From Acanthosepion lycidas (lineage: Eukaryota; Mollusca; Cephalopoda; Sepiida; Sepiidae), in the NCBI GenBank assembly GCA_963932145.1, contig OZ010596.1:79909072-79973071 (forward strand): a stretch of 64,000 bases of DNA. The letters are read 5' to 3'. The notes beneath the pieces were generated by a model, which was not told where the DNA came from, ran no database searches, and saw only the letters and a program-made list of their open reading frames with translations. Of this stretch, positions 1 through 10,600 are shown piece by piece. The position numbers and the translations under genes were made by a program. The stretch's first letter is position 1, and the number at the start of each line of letters is the position of its first letter.

Positions 1-334
1 TTTTTTAAGCTGAGCAAAAATATCCTTAAAATGTGTACCTATGTATAATACAAACATCCTTTTATTGTCATTAATTTACATTGCAAATTTCTTGTATTAT
101 GCCCTCGCAAAATATGGTAATCCTGCATAACAGCTGCCATAAAAAATAACTTGTCTAACGTTGACATAAAATTCATCAACACCACCTCTAAAACAATAAG
201 AGTTAAGCACCCAACAAGATAGCAACAACAACAGGACAAAGACATATACAAAATAGTTTCTACAAACTGTACAATGGTGTACATTGGTGAAACATTCAGA
301 AACCTCAAAAAGATTAGATGAGCATTGCAAAGAG

Positions 335-335
<1 letters not shown>

Positions 336-373
<38 letters not shown>
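336..373. repeat. (TA)n microsatellite
   Basis: Uninterrupted alternating TA of roughly 38 bp. The first 640 bases of the window otherwise hold nothing I can identify; the short open frames there have no recognisable domain. Confidence 0.9.
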
Positions 374-379
<6 letters not shown>

Positions 380-640
380 TTATTTTAATCATTTCACTCC
401 AAGCAAGGCAATAAAGCCACTAAGATGAAGAGAATATAAGAAAAAAACATAATTAAGGAGAGAGAACTATAAAAGATTAAGACAGAAATTGACATTCCAG
501 TTAAATTTTTGATGATCAAAGTTGACTGTGGGAAACAAGAAAATATGAGAAAGTTCCATAACTGTTAGTGTAGAACTTATGGTTGCATCTGTAAAATGAT
601 GAGACCGTACCACCAATTTAGTACTGCATTTAATAGCTGT

Positions 641-738
641 CTATATTTCTGAGATGAGGTATTATGTACACTATTTACATTATTCGGACTATTGTCCTCA
701 TCTTTGTCGCCATATTTATTACAACGTTTCGGCATTGC
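641..738 (-). mobile_element. Penelope-like 3' tail fragment
   Basis: On the minus strand this ends with the same tail found at 27.8, 31.0 and 34.1 kb: the segment that follows the GAAAC box, then the short sequences around AATAGTCCGAATAATGTAAA and the terminal CTCAGAAATATAGACAGA. It is cut off just upstream of the GAAAC box at about 735. It lies beside the 26-bp array and looks like a second, truncated copy in the same orientation. Confidence 0.65.
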
Positions 739-1022
739 AGTGTCTGTCTATATTTCTGAGATGAGGTATTATGCGGTATCTGTCTATATTTCTGAGATGC
801 GGTATCTGTCTATATTTCTGAGATGCGGTATCTGTCTATATTTCTGAGATGCGGTATCTGTCTATATTTCTGAGATGCGGTATCTGTCTATATTTCTGAG
901 ATGCGGTATCTGTCTATATTTCTGAGATGCGGTATCTGTCTATATTTCTGAGATGAGGTATCTGTCTATATTTCTGAGATGAGGTATTATGCAGTATCTG
1001 TCTATATTTCTGAGATGAGGTA
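739..1022. repeat. 26-bp tandem array of the Penelope-like terminus
   Basis: About ten head-to-tail copies of a 26-bp unit beginning TCTGTCTATATTTCTGAGAT and ending GCGGTA or GAGGTA. Read on the minus strand, the unit is the last 26 bases of the Penelope-like tail that occurs once at the end of the copies at 27.8, 31.1 and 34.2 kb. Most internal units are identical, so the expansion is recent or homogenised. Outer units carry the variant GAGGTATTATG that joins the rest of the tail. Confidence 0.9.
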
Positions 1023-1315
1023 TTATGTACACTATTTACATTTTTTCGGACTATTGTCCTTATCTTTGTCGCCATATTTATTACAATGTTTCGGCTGTTG
1101 TACGATCCGGGCTTCTTCAGGTGGTTGGAATGTCAAACTGAACCCTTTATTTCACTCACTGGTGTAGACTATTCTAGTTCCACATGCCATGGATGTCAGT
1201 TATCAGTTATCTCCTGTTAATTTCCCTGTCCAAGTTCTCCACTGCCTTAACCGGGTCCTGTTGCTGGATCTAACCAATGCCTTTATCCACTGTGCCATGT
1301 GTCCTTACTCGGGAG
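1005..1315 (-). mobile_element. Penelope-tail element with tRNA-like head
   Basis: Minus-strand copy that starts at a tRNA-like segment (A-box-like TGGCACAGTGG, then GATAAAGG) and runs through the common 3' tail with the CTGAAGA...GAAAC core (plus-strand 1090-1124) into the 26-bp array. Unlike the copies at 27.5 and 30.8 kb, homology stops about ten bases upstream of the tRNA-like segment. This copy could therefore be a SINE made of a tRNA-like head and a Penelope-derived tail. The alternative is simple 5' truncation of a longer element. Confidence 0.6.
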
Positions 1316-1574
1316 AGATATCTGCGAAGTGTCGTCCAGCTTTTGAAGGTTGTCCTGATGTTATGTCGACCGCAGATCCTTTGTATTTTCTCTGATAACC
1401 CCTTCATATAAGGCAGGCAGACTGTTTTCTGAGTGTTGTTGTCCTCCTCTTGTACCCGCCTATCTCAGTTTTTTAGGTCTTCTGCCATGTACCCAGGTGT
1501 TGTAGGGTACTACTTATACTGACCAATTCTTTATCTGAGTCTCTGGGTTGCCACTTATGACTTTTGTTTGGTGT

Positions 1575-1692
1575 TGTAAGCAGCGGACGATCCTTAACCA
1601 CCTGAAGAAGGCCAGAGTGTACAACGGCTGAAACATAATAAATATGATGACAAAGATGAGGACAATAGTCAGAATAATGTAAATAGGGTACC
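1575..1692 (+). mobile_element. Penelope-like tail fragment
   Basis: Plus-strand fragment of the same tail: CTGAAGAAGGCC, a loop containing GTGTACAA, CGGCTGAAAC, then the AATAAATATG and AATAGTC segments. It stops short of the terminal unit. With the copy at 1005-1315 it forms a converging pair. The 260 bases between them hold nothing I recognise. Confidence 0.6.
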
Positions 1693-1854
1693 ATATTTAA
1701 ATTCGTAAAGTGTAGGTACTAAAGAGGAATGTTCATTGGAACAATTACCATATGAAAGTATTTCTTGTAAAGGCACAGAAGCTATGTTATGACAGTGGGA
1801 AAGAGTGAAGTTGATCTGGATCAATAACAATGCATATTCTTTGTGCTATAAACT

Positions 1855-2115
1855 AACTAGTACTTAGTGCTATTTCCAAGCCAGTGTAAACATATAGCAG
1901 TGTACAGTATGAACAGTTCTTTTTTTTTTTTTTTTACTTATTTTTATTATATTCTGTGTTAGGGAGTCATTTAGCTTAGTCTGTACTGCAGAGTATCTGA
2001 TCAAAACCAAAATCTTTCTAGTCATTTTCAGTAAATGGCAATTTCCTATTTTTTGTGAAATAGGCCAGCACAGCCAGGCAACAATGTTACAACAATGCAG
2101 GTGTGAAAGCATTTA
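1855..2115. repeat. Dispersed repeat G, copy 1
   Basis: Shares many blocks with 24170-24455, in the same order: TGCTATTTCCAA, CAGTATG, the AATTTCCTATTTTTT block, GGCCAGCACAGCCAGG and a GTAACAATG-like block. The copy at 24 kb carries a perfect hairpin in its middle that this copy lacks. No coding potential. 2120-2840 holds nothing I can name. Confidence 0.6.
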
Positions 2116-2842
2116 AAAAGAAAAAAAATAGGGATGTTTAAATAGCAGGGCAGACTTTTATTTTGTAAACCCCACTGGTCGATCCTTGTCAACGGCCACC
2201 AATGTAGCCCCATGCCCTGTGTTGGCTTTCATGTTCTCTCGGACCACTGTGGTTACCATCTAGCTGACTCCTCACTTGTTAACGCGTGGTGTCGCTGGTA
2301 TCGAGATGGTCGGCATGGTTCCACTCGACTTAGCTGGCGTATGTCTGTTCATGACCATTCTCTCCTCTGTTACATTGTGCTTTTGATCTCGGAGGGTGAG
2401 AAGATCTCTGAAGTAAACTGAAGTGAAGATGGTTCAAGAGCTGGGAGCTATACAAAAAAGAATCCTTTGGAATAAAAAATTAACTCAGGTTAAAAATGTA
2501 ACAATGATTTTGTTTATATATGACTAGCAGTAGAGATTTTGCATAAAAAGAGAGGAAATTTTCATTTTCAATTATCATTTAACACTTACTACTATTCATT
2601 TACAGGTCAGATTTTGGAGGTCAAATTTGAATTTCAAGATCATCATTAGCCTTTTAATGTTAATTTCATATCTTTACAAATCCACTTTTAACACTGCAAC
2701 AGACAGTGATCCTGTGGATTAGATCATTGGTTTATGCATTTGATGGCATCATGAACAAGTTCATTCTCGGGGTTGGGTAGTACAGATTCAATTCAGTGAA
2801 AACAGAACTGAGCAGTACTATAAAGAATGAGATGTCCCTGGT

Positions 2843-2995
2843 CATGGGGATGTGCAGGTGGTGTAATAGATATTGACTAGGAATGAGAAGTCAGAGGGCT
2901 GAGTTCAAATTTCAGTTGAGTTTGTTACATTCACTTACACACTTAGGAAAGGCATGAATCCATCTCCTCCTCACAGATATGTGTTAAATAGTAGA
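2843..2995 (+). mobile_element. tRNA-derived SINE, family A
   Basis: Begins with an A-box-like GGTGGTGTAATAGATA, has a B-box-like GAGTTCAAATTTC about 45 bases on, then the family body TTACATTCACTTA and GGAAAGGCATGAATCCATCT. The same consensus recurs at 6175 and 6375 (minus), 15505, 18985, 41450 (minus), 52870 (partial) and 57145 (minus). It is not a functional tRNA: no cloverleaf can be closed. Confidence 0.7.
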
Positions 2996-3119
2996 ATATA
3001 TATCTGGAAAAATCATTGCTATTCTAGAATACAATATTCACTTGTAAAAAGAATTCAATCCAAAATTAGTTTCTGCTTTAAAAAAAAAAAAACACAGTGG
3101 GTTGGTAAAAAAATAAAAC

Positions 3120-3365
3120 TGTCCATTTAAGAGCTTTGTGCCCGCAAACAAAAAGACAGTTTTTCCCTTGACACCACTATAATTTTAACTACCTTCACTC
3201 CACGGCAATGTTTTATTGTTTTAAAAAGCAATGATTAGAATTTTGATAAAACCTAAAAATACAAAAGTGAATTTATACATTTTCTTTCTTCTTGAATATT
3301 GACAACAAAAATAATAAACACTATTTTATTTAATAGTTTGTTTATTTACACTATTTATTGATTAT
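3120..3365 (+). repeat. Dispersed repeat F, copy 1
   Basis: Matches the reverse complement of 57305-57545 over several blocks, including TTGACACCACT, a block reading GCAATGATTAGAATTTT and GTGAATTTATACATTTTCTT, ending near TTATTTACACTAT. There is no open frame of note. Probably an old non-autonomous element of unknown class. Confidence 0.55.
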
Positions 3366-3488
3366 ATTATTTATTGGGATGGCTAGCAAAACATTGGCTA
3401 ATTCAGACTTTATAAAATGGTAAATAATAAGGATTTCTTTATAGTTGGTTCACATATTTGAATAATTAAGTTAATGTTTATAAATATA

Positions 3489-4100
3489 CTAGCAGTAGAG
3501 CCCGGCGTTGCCCGGGGATGTAACAGTAAGAGATAGATCAAGTATCGACCATCATAAAGACTGAAAAATAAAATTGACAAAGATTATTGTTTAAGGTTGA
3601 CGGACACGCATGTCTTAATTAGTTTTTTTTTTTGTTTTTACGAATAGAATTTTATTATAAACAATTGTCTTGTAAATGGAATTTTTAAAGCATTCTGAAT
3701 GTAAAAATAAAGAAAAAAGTGTGCAAGACAATAAGAAACACTACCTGCCAAAAAAAAAAAAAAGTGAAGTTTTGTTGAAATTGGTTGAAAAATGTAGGAA
3801 ATCTGATCCCATATATAAACGAACACACACACAACCTGGGTTTTATAATAAGTATAACTTGATATGAGTTGTCCCCCTTTCATTCTTGCGATGCCTCTTA
3901 ATTGTGTTTTCAAATTGATTTTGTGCAAAAACAATTGTGTTTTTCCAATTTTTGGCGCTGTCAGAACCACCGCAAGGTAATTTTACGTAGTCCTGTGAGG
4001 TTTTGTTGAAATCGGTTGAAAAATGTAGGAAATCTGATCCAATATATAAACGTACAGACACACGCACACACACACAACCTGGGTTTTATAATAAGTATGA
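3489..4100 (-). mobile_element. Non-autonomous Helitron, copy 1
   Basis: Read on the minus strand it begins TCATACTTATTATAAAACCC after an A and ends ...GGGCTCTACTGCTAG followed by a T. These are the Helitron hallmarks: a 5' TC, a 3' CTRR (here CTAG), insertion between A and T, and a GC-rich hairpin (CCCGGGCAACGCCGGG) about 8 bases before the end. There are no terminal inverted repeats and no Rep/helicase ORF, so it is non-autonomous. The left portion is partly duplicated inside the element: the AACCTGGGTTTTATAATAAG end and the adjoining GTAGGAAATCTGATCC segment both occur twice. Confidence 0.8.
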
Positions 4101-5559
4101 TTTGTTGTATACAGCGATATTTTTAACCCTTCCCACTTCTTGTCAATATCAAATGGCACTAGGATCCCCTTTGGAATCTGCAGCTTGTTTTAGTAATAAC
4201 TTAAATTTTTAAGTCCTGGTCTTCAGGGCTGTCACAAGGTCATTGTCAGGAGGTCTCGGTGAATGATATGAATTCTAGTAGCAGTAATGTGGGGACTGTA
4301 CAAGTTGTCCAAATCTCCAGCTTACATGGAGTCCTGTGTCCAGCTGGGGTGGGGTTAACAAGGGTCTAGGTTCGGTTGCCTTCCACCCTTGGCATCAACC
4401 TTTTTCTAAAATTCCATATTCTCAAAATATATTTACTTAAGTTGTCAATCCTCCCCTTTTGAGAGTGGTCAGAGGAATTATGCCACCCCTAAACTCCACC
4501 TCTTTTCATGTCTCATCTCACAGCACCACTCCATATAGACAGTGCTAATCTCTCTTTTCCTTCTCCCACTTTCTCAGCATCCTACCTCAGCCCACTTGAA
4601 GGGCAGGTACACTGTCTTTGTGATGAATCTAACTTCCAGATGGTGTAGGAGAAAACAAAATCGATTCTCAGTCATTAATCTTTTTTTATCAGCTTGTCCA
4701 GTACTGTGATTTCTTGATAGACCAGACCACTCAAGAATTGTCATGGGTTGGAAAGAAAATTATTCCCAATCTCTTTAGTGATAAAAAAAGTTTATTTTGT
4801 CTATGCATTATGATCAACATGACCACACAGCCTTTTTTTTTTCCATGCTCACTCCAAAATAGTAATTAATTTCTTTTTATCACTTGTATCTGAAGGAATC
4901 TGAATTTAATGTTTGGATTTAAGTTTTCTGGACAAATGTCACAGAAATTATAATGAACAAACATGTCGGGCTGGCCTCTATCTCTGTGGTGGCACTTTTC
5001 TTCTGGGTGGCTGATTCAAACCAAATGTTTCTTTTTCCTGGCTTTTTTGTTCAGAGCGATCTTTAAATGTTATTTCAGTGACCACCTGGATTTCTTTATC
5101 GACAATGTTTTTTTTTTTTTTCTTTAGCATCTTTGCGGATACATTAATAGTCTCTTTTTCATTAGTGCGAAGTGAGGAAGGACGAGTAGTCTTCGTTTTG
5201 CTTAATCTTACTGGATTCTGTCTAGTTAAATTTGGGTTTAATTCTCCTTAGAATTATTCTAAACCTGATTTTTCAATGCATTTTGTTTTTAATTTTACCT
5301 TTTCAATCCATCTTCCTGCGAATTTCAACACTTATCATCCAGTTAGTCAATTCTTTCCACTTCCTTCTTTCTTTCACTTTTTTGTTTAATCAATACCCAC
5401 AGATCATAAACATTGTAAAAAACAGAATAACATATCATATTTTTATTATTTCAAAGCTCCCAAGAAAAACTTTGGCATTGAATGATCCTTAGAGGAGTTG
5501 ATATGCTGTTAAACAATAAAATCAAGTTTGAACTTGCTAAAAGTTTAAAAAAAAAATCA

Positions 5560-5960
5560 GACTTGCAGCAATTCAAACATGCAAGTTGCTCATCTTCACA
5601 CCAAGCCAAAACTTAGTCAATACGGTAATGATAAAATTAGTAGTTTCCATCCAGAAAACTTTTGGCACTTATTGATCAAACATTTGTATTCTGTTTATAA
5701 GAAGGAAATTCTGTTTGGACAGATTCTTCCCAAGAGCAACTACTTTATGGAACCGACTCCTGGTAGGATGCTTTCCCAATCACTACAATTTTAACCACTT
5801 CAAGACTAGGTTCAAGCATTACCTATCATATATATCATCATAATCTACACTTGCTGTCTGCTGCCCCCTCTTATGTCCCTACAGCAAACTCATTTCATAA
5901 ATCTCTAACTTGAATGGCATTTGAGCATTGTATTAGGCAAAAATTTAGTTAAAAGCTGTG
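5560..5960 (+). mobile_element. LINE 3' end (CR1-like tail)
   Basis: The frame reading FFPRATTLWNRLLVGCFPNH and then FKTRFKHYLSY (about 5722-5850) matches the conserved C-terminal end of mollusc CR1/Jockey-type reverse transcriptases (pattern F-PR---LWN-LP-GCFP--Y-L--FKSRVN-YL). Stops and short tail sequence follow. Two further copies of this end lie at 31.6-31.9 and 55.0-55.8 kb. It is dead and 5' truncated. Confidence 0.65.
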
Positions 5961-6088
5961 GTTTTTATGATTGATTTTTTTTTTTTCTTTTTTTTCATGG
6001 TTTACCAACATTGCGGGTTATTTAAAGCCAAAACATATTTTGGGTTGTAAAGAAAATATTTTATATACTTTTGGTTTGGCAAGTGAAT

Positions 6089-6129
<41 letters not shown>

Positions 6130-6174
6130 AGAATAATAAATATATCTGTGGATACAAATCTTACTATTTAACTC

Positions 6175-6292
6175 ATAGCCATGAGGAGAAGGTAGATTTA
6201 TATCTTTTCCCAAGGGTATTTATGTAAAAGTGAATGTCACAAACTGAACTGGAATTTGAACTTGGCTCTGCAATTTCCATTATATTTATTTA
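6175..6292 (-). mobile_element. SINE family A, partial
   Basis: Reverse-complement copy of the family A body: a CTTTTCCCAAGGGTATT block, then GAATTTGAACTTGGCTCT (reverse of the B-box region). The head is missing. A (T)n run of more than 30 lies just upstream at 6100-6128. Confidence 0.6.
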
Positions 6293-6374
6293 TCCACTTA
6301 GTTACGCACAATGCTTAGGCAATCATGTATCTTTCAATACATGACAGACGAGGCAGATTTTTTTGTTGCAGTAG

Positions 6375-6572
6375 GTTGCCATTTCTTTCTGTGGCAGACC
6401 AGTTGCCATCCAAGGCTATAGAATCTGGTCTGTTCTGCTATTTACCCATAGCTGGGGGGAGAAGAGGATTCATACCTTTCCCAAGCGCATTAGCACGTAA
6501 TAGATCTGAATGGAATTTGAATTTGGCTCTCAGATTCCTCAATCAGAGCCGCTGCTGCACACCATCCATTTA
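6375..6572 (-). mobile_element. SINE family A, near full length
   Basis: Near-complete minus-strand copy: tail region (AGACCAGTTGCCATCC, CTATAGAATCTGGTCTG, TATTTACCCATAGCTGGG), body CATACCTTTCCCAAG, B-box complement GAATTTGAATTTGGCTCT, and head TCCTCAATC...GCTGCTGCACACC. It ends about 105 bases before the annexin exon. Confidence 0.7.
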
Positions 6573-6678
6573 TGAATCGAATTAACTTATGGAATAAATA
6601 AACCGAAAGTTGTTTCTGTAATTTAATGGCTTCATTTCCAACAGTTTGATTATTTTCTCTTTATTTGTGTCATTTCAG

Positions 6679-6791
6679 TTTCCATGGCTCGAGGCAAACC
6701 TTATTATTTTGCTCAACGCATTCATAAATTTATTAAGGGGCTTGGAACAAAAGATTTGAACTTGATTCGTGTTATCATTACAAGGTCTGAG
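6679..6791 (+). CDS. Annexin penultimate coding exon
   Basis: Acceptor CATTTCAG ends at 6678 and donor GAG|GTGAGG starts at 6792. It enters in phase 2 (the first two bases complete a codon from an upstream exon) and leaves in phase 0. It encodes the first half of annexin repeat 4, with the GLGT calcium loop and the conserved LIR-(V/I)-(M/I)-(V/I)-(S/T)-RSE motif. Confidence 0.88.
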
Positions 6792-7000
6792 GTGAGGATG
6801 TTTTTTTTTTGTTTTTTTTTTTTTTTTAAATATATTTATTTAATGAAATGGCTTTTCGTTGGTCAGCCTTTTTTTATTTTTCTTCCTTTCTCCGGCCGAA
6901 TTATCAACTGCGAAATTGAAACACCTGCTTTGCTCAAAACCTGGTTTTCTTAGTTCAGGGATTGCTCTTTCTATTAATATAAAAACAAAATCGTACAAAC

Positions 7001-7055
<55 letters not shown>

Positions 7056-7630
7056 ATGTTGCACATGGACAAACAAGTAGTCATGACAAAGATGCATTTT
7101 AATGTATCTCAACAGGTGAGGAACAATGATTGTTATAAACGATTCTATTTAAAAATGTTACTTACAAAACCTCACTTTCTTTTTTTCATTATTCAAATCT
7201 AATTTCTTTTTTTTTTTTAAAGACATAGGAAGAAACACCATAAAAGGAAAAGAAAAAAATAATGAGAAAACAGGTTGTTTGTCCACATGTAACATTTTTA
7301 TAATAAATAACTATTGGTCTATTCTTGGTAGTTAGCACTCTTTTAAATTAATGCTATGAATGTTTGAAGTTTGAATATATATTCTTTTCATTCTTGTTAC
7401 ATTTGAGTAATATATATATTATTTAAGCATACATATTTCATTTTGGGATCTGACGAAAGAAAGGCGAAACACATAATCAATAGTTTCAATGAAATATATA
7501 TACACACAAACACAGTATAATTTGTTTGGTATAATCCAGGTGAGTCCTATTAACACAACATAGAATTTGAAATATGTTAAAACTGATTTACAAAAGAGCA
7601 AATTTTCTTTACAATTGGAATTAAGATACC

Positions 7631-7681
<51 letters not shown>

Positions 7682-10600
7682 CTTAATTCCAATTGTAAAG
7701 AAAATTTGCTCGATCTGTTTAATGAAAATAAACATTGAGCGCTCTTTTGTGAGCCAGTTTTAACATATTTCTAATTCTATGCTGTGCTAATAGGACTTGC
7801 CTGGATTATACCAACAGATTACCGTGTGTGTGTGTAATATATATATATATATATATATATATAATGAGTCAAACATCGGAGATCCGTTCCTATGGCACAA
7901 TGTAACCTGCTCTTCAATGTAGTTTGAAACTCACCTACATAAGAACCCTGCCTTATGTTTGGGAGCCATAATGAAGGGCAAAATGTTCCCAAAAAACAGC
8001 ACAAATGAAAGATAGTGAATGTAGCACAATCCAATATGGTGTACACTCGGTGAAAAAAAACAGTACCGTCTTCCTCATATAGCACCATGTGATGATGTAT
8101 TATATTATAGGAGATGTCGCCATAATCACAAAATGCAGTATGATGGGTCCAACGTAATCCAAGGACTGTCTGTATATAAGAAATTTGACAACTTTTTTTT
8201 ATTTTTTTTTTTATTTTTGTTTGATATTCATTAGTCAATCAAGTATCATCTGTATTCAACTCTTTTAAACCAATGTTACTAATTCCAAGTACAGATGACA
8301 TATCCATCTGAAGTTTCAAGAAATTAACAGATTCCAAGTCTTCAAACCATAAATATTGCTATACATATGTAAGTGTATAAAAATTCTAGTTCGTCTAGGT
8401 GAGAATCTGATGATAATGTATATTCGTAATTGTGTGTAGACATTGTTAGTTTTTCCTATGCTGATTTGGGAATGTTTTTAAGTACAGCTTGTCTTTGTAT
8501 CTTAGCCATGGGTGTCCTACATTCCTGTAGCCCTGATCTAACTGGCTGTATATTAGGATCTTGGGTATCCTGTCATCAGACATTCTTAAGCCATGACGAG
8601 TCCATCATAACTGAGACTGTATGAGAAAAGTCTCGATTCCTCCAATATTACACTTGTTAAACAGGTCTACGTTGTCCTATCTTGAAGGTTAACTTCACCA
8701 ATTGCATGCAGACAGCTTTTATAGAAAACATCCAACTGGCAAGTTTAGCTTTACTCCGAAGTAGAACATGATCTGACAGATAGCATGTTGTGTGGAATGA
8801 ACGCGTTATTTTGAAATTTTTTATTTCCCGTCTTTTGGTGATGACCTAGTTGATCAGATGCCGGTCTTCCGAACGAGGTTGCATCCATGTGGTCTTATGA
8901 CAGCTGGGTTGCTGGTAGAAGGTATTAGTAATACTAAGGTCAAATTCCTTGCAGATTGTGAGAAGGTGTAATCCATTCGAATTCGCACTACCATGGTGAC
9001 CTAAAACGCCCTTCCAAGAATGATAATCACTGCCAACACGAGCATTGAAATCACCTGTAAGGACTAATTTATCCTTATGTTGGACTTTGGAGATGACATC
9101 CCGAAGAAGATTGTAAAAATCATCTTTTTCTTGATCTGAACTACTTAAGGTTGGTGCGTAGCAGCTAACCATCATCACACAGCTATTGCCCTCCAAATTG
9201 AGGGTTAATGCCATTATACGATCTGATACACCTTTAGGTAAGGAAGGCAGTGAGCTAGCAAGGCCTGACTTGATGGCAAAGCCAACACCAGACTCTTTCT
9301 CAGTCTTGCCAGCCCTTAAAAACACGTATCCACCTTTTTCTTCCCTAAGCTGAGAATTACCAGCCAGATGTGTTTCACTAATGGCCGCTATATCAATGTT
9401 ATACTTCTTCAACTTGAGAGAAACAAGAGCTGTTTTACACTCTGGTGCATAATCATTGTCCTGGAGATTGCAACCATTCCAGGATCCAAAATGGAAATTC
9501 TTCTTATATTTCTTTTGATCTTTCTTGCTGTTTCGGCTTTGTTATTGGATAACCAGACAGCTGCAGTGGGCTGCCAAGTCACTGTGTGAGGAAGCAATGT
9601 TTAGGGCTCCTTTTATCGCCCTCTCCCCATAATAGGGAAAGCAGTGCAAATCCTAAACAGGGCTGCTTTGTCACAATTGCTCATGGGTTTGTGAAAGAAC
9701 GGCCATCACCAATCGATCTGCCACTGTGTAGAGCTCCAGCTAGAGCCTTCCAGTAATATCATTTACCTGACAAGTGATTTGATTAAAGTGGTGAAGGCTT
9801 GTGCAGAACCATCAACACTTTTCGGAACTATTGATACACTCAGTTGGTGCAAATAAATGCCACAGACGAAGCAGACAATAGACCTCATGCTTTTCGTGTA
9901 AGAGTTTTCCATCTAGACAAGTCGTGTTCTATAACACTAAAGAGCTTAGTGAGCTCTGGTAGGCACTATTTGCCCATAGCTGGGAGCCTAACAGGTGCTA
10001 AAACCCTTGGTCAGGGCGAACCTGGGAATAACAGCAATTAAAAGGTGGTTCCATGCTCCTCAAATACTCCAATCTCCCGATGAGAAGACTTGCTGCCGGA
10101 TGTAGTTTAGCGTCATACCCAGGACATATATATGTGTGTGTGTGTGTGTAAACATGTCACCCTCACTCAGCTATTGACTACCTTATGTTGCATCTCATTA
10201 TTGTTCACATTGGTGAGAAAGGCCCTCTGCACATTTATAGGATAATGAAAACAAATACCTCAGGTCAAAAAGAGGGCCCAAAACCTGTTTGCAATATGTT
10301 TAGGTGTTTTATTCAGGGCTTCACTTGCCAAGTCTAAGTATGTGGGTATATAACCTACTACCCTGGTGCTCTAGTCCAAAACCTGATCAGCAGTTGCTGG
10401 TCGTTCAATCCACAACCTCCCTGCCATGTTGTGATATTTGATCTCAGGGTGATAGATTGAATCTCACAGGAACAAGACATTAAATCACCATGGTTCTGGT
10501 CACACAAATAAAAATTATTCCTGTAGACAGGGATGACGACAGGAACACACTGGTCAGATTCAACAATTTTATATAAATTTAGAATACAAATAGAGTTCAG

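Larger units (their letters stand above)
8440..9775 (-). mobile_element. Internally deleted LINE (endonuclease joined to RT C-terminus)
   Basis: Non-LTR retrotransposon on the minus strand. The 5' untranslated part (about 9775-9555) is followed by an apurinic endonuclease domain (about 9550-8690) and then directly by the last 80 residues of the reverse-transcriptase ORF (about 8687-8446). The whole polymerase domain, normally 500 or more residues, is missing. The endonuclease resembles proteins annotated as craniofacial development protein 2-like, which are LINE-derived. It lies antisense in the annexin intron. Confidence 0.75.

Noticed and set aside
739-1022. Short regular repeats that could suggest a CRISPR array
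   Set aside because: Units are contiguous with no spacers, and the host is a eukaryote.
3638-4073. Open frames of 63-110 codons around 3.6-4.1 kb and again at 36.7-37.0 kb
   Set aside because: They lie entirely inside the two Helitrons and are the same non-coding sequence in both orientations.
1-6678. Search for the earlier annexin exons (repeats 1-3)
   Set aside because: No stretch with annexin motifs (G-GTDE, L---I--R) beside splice sites was found; they are probably upstream of the window.
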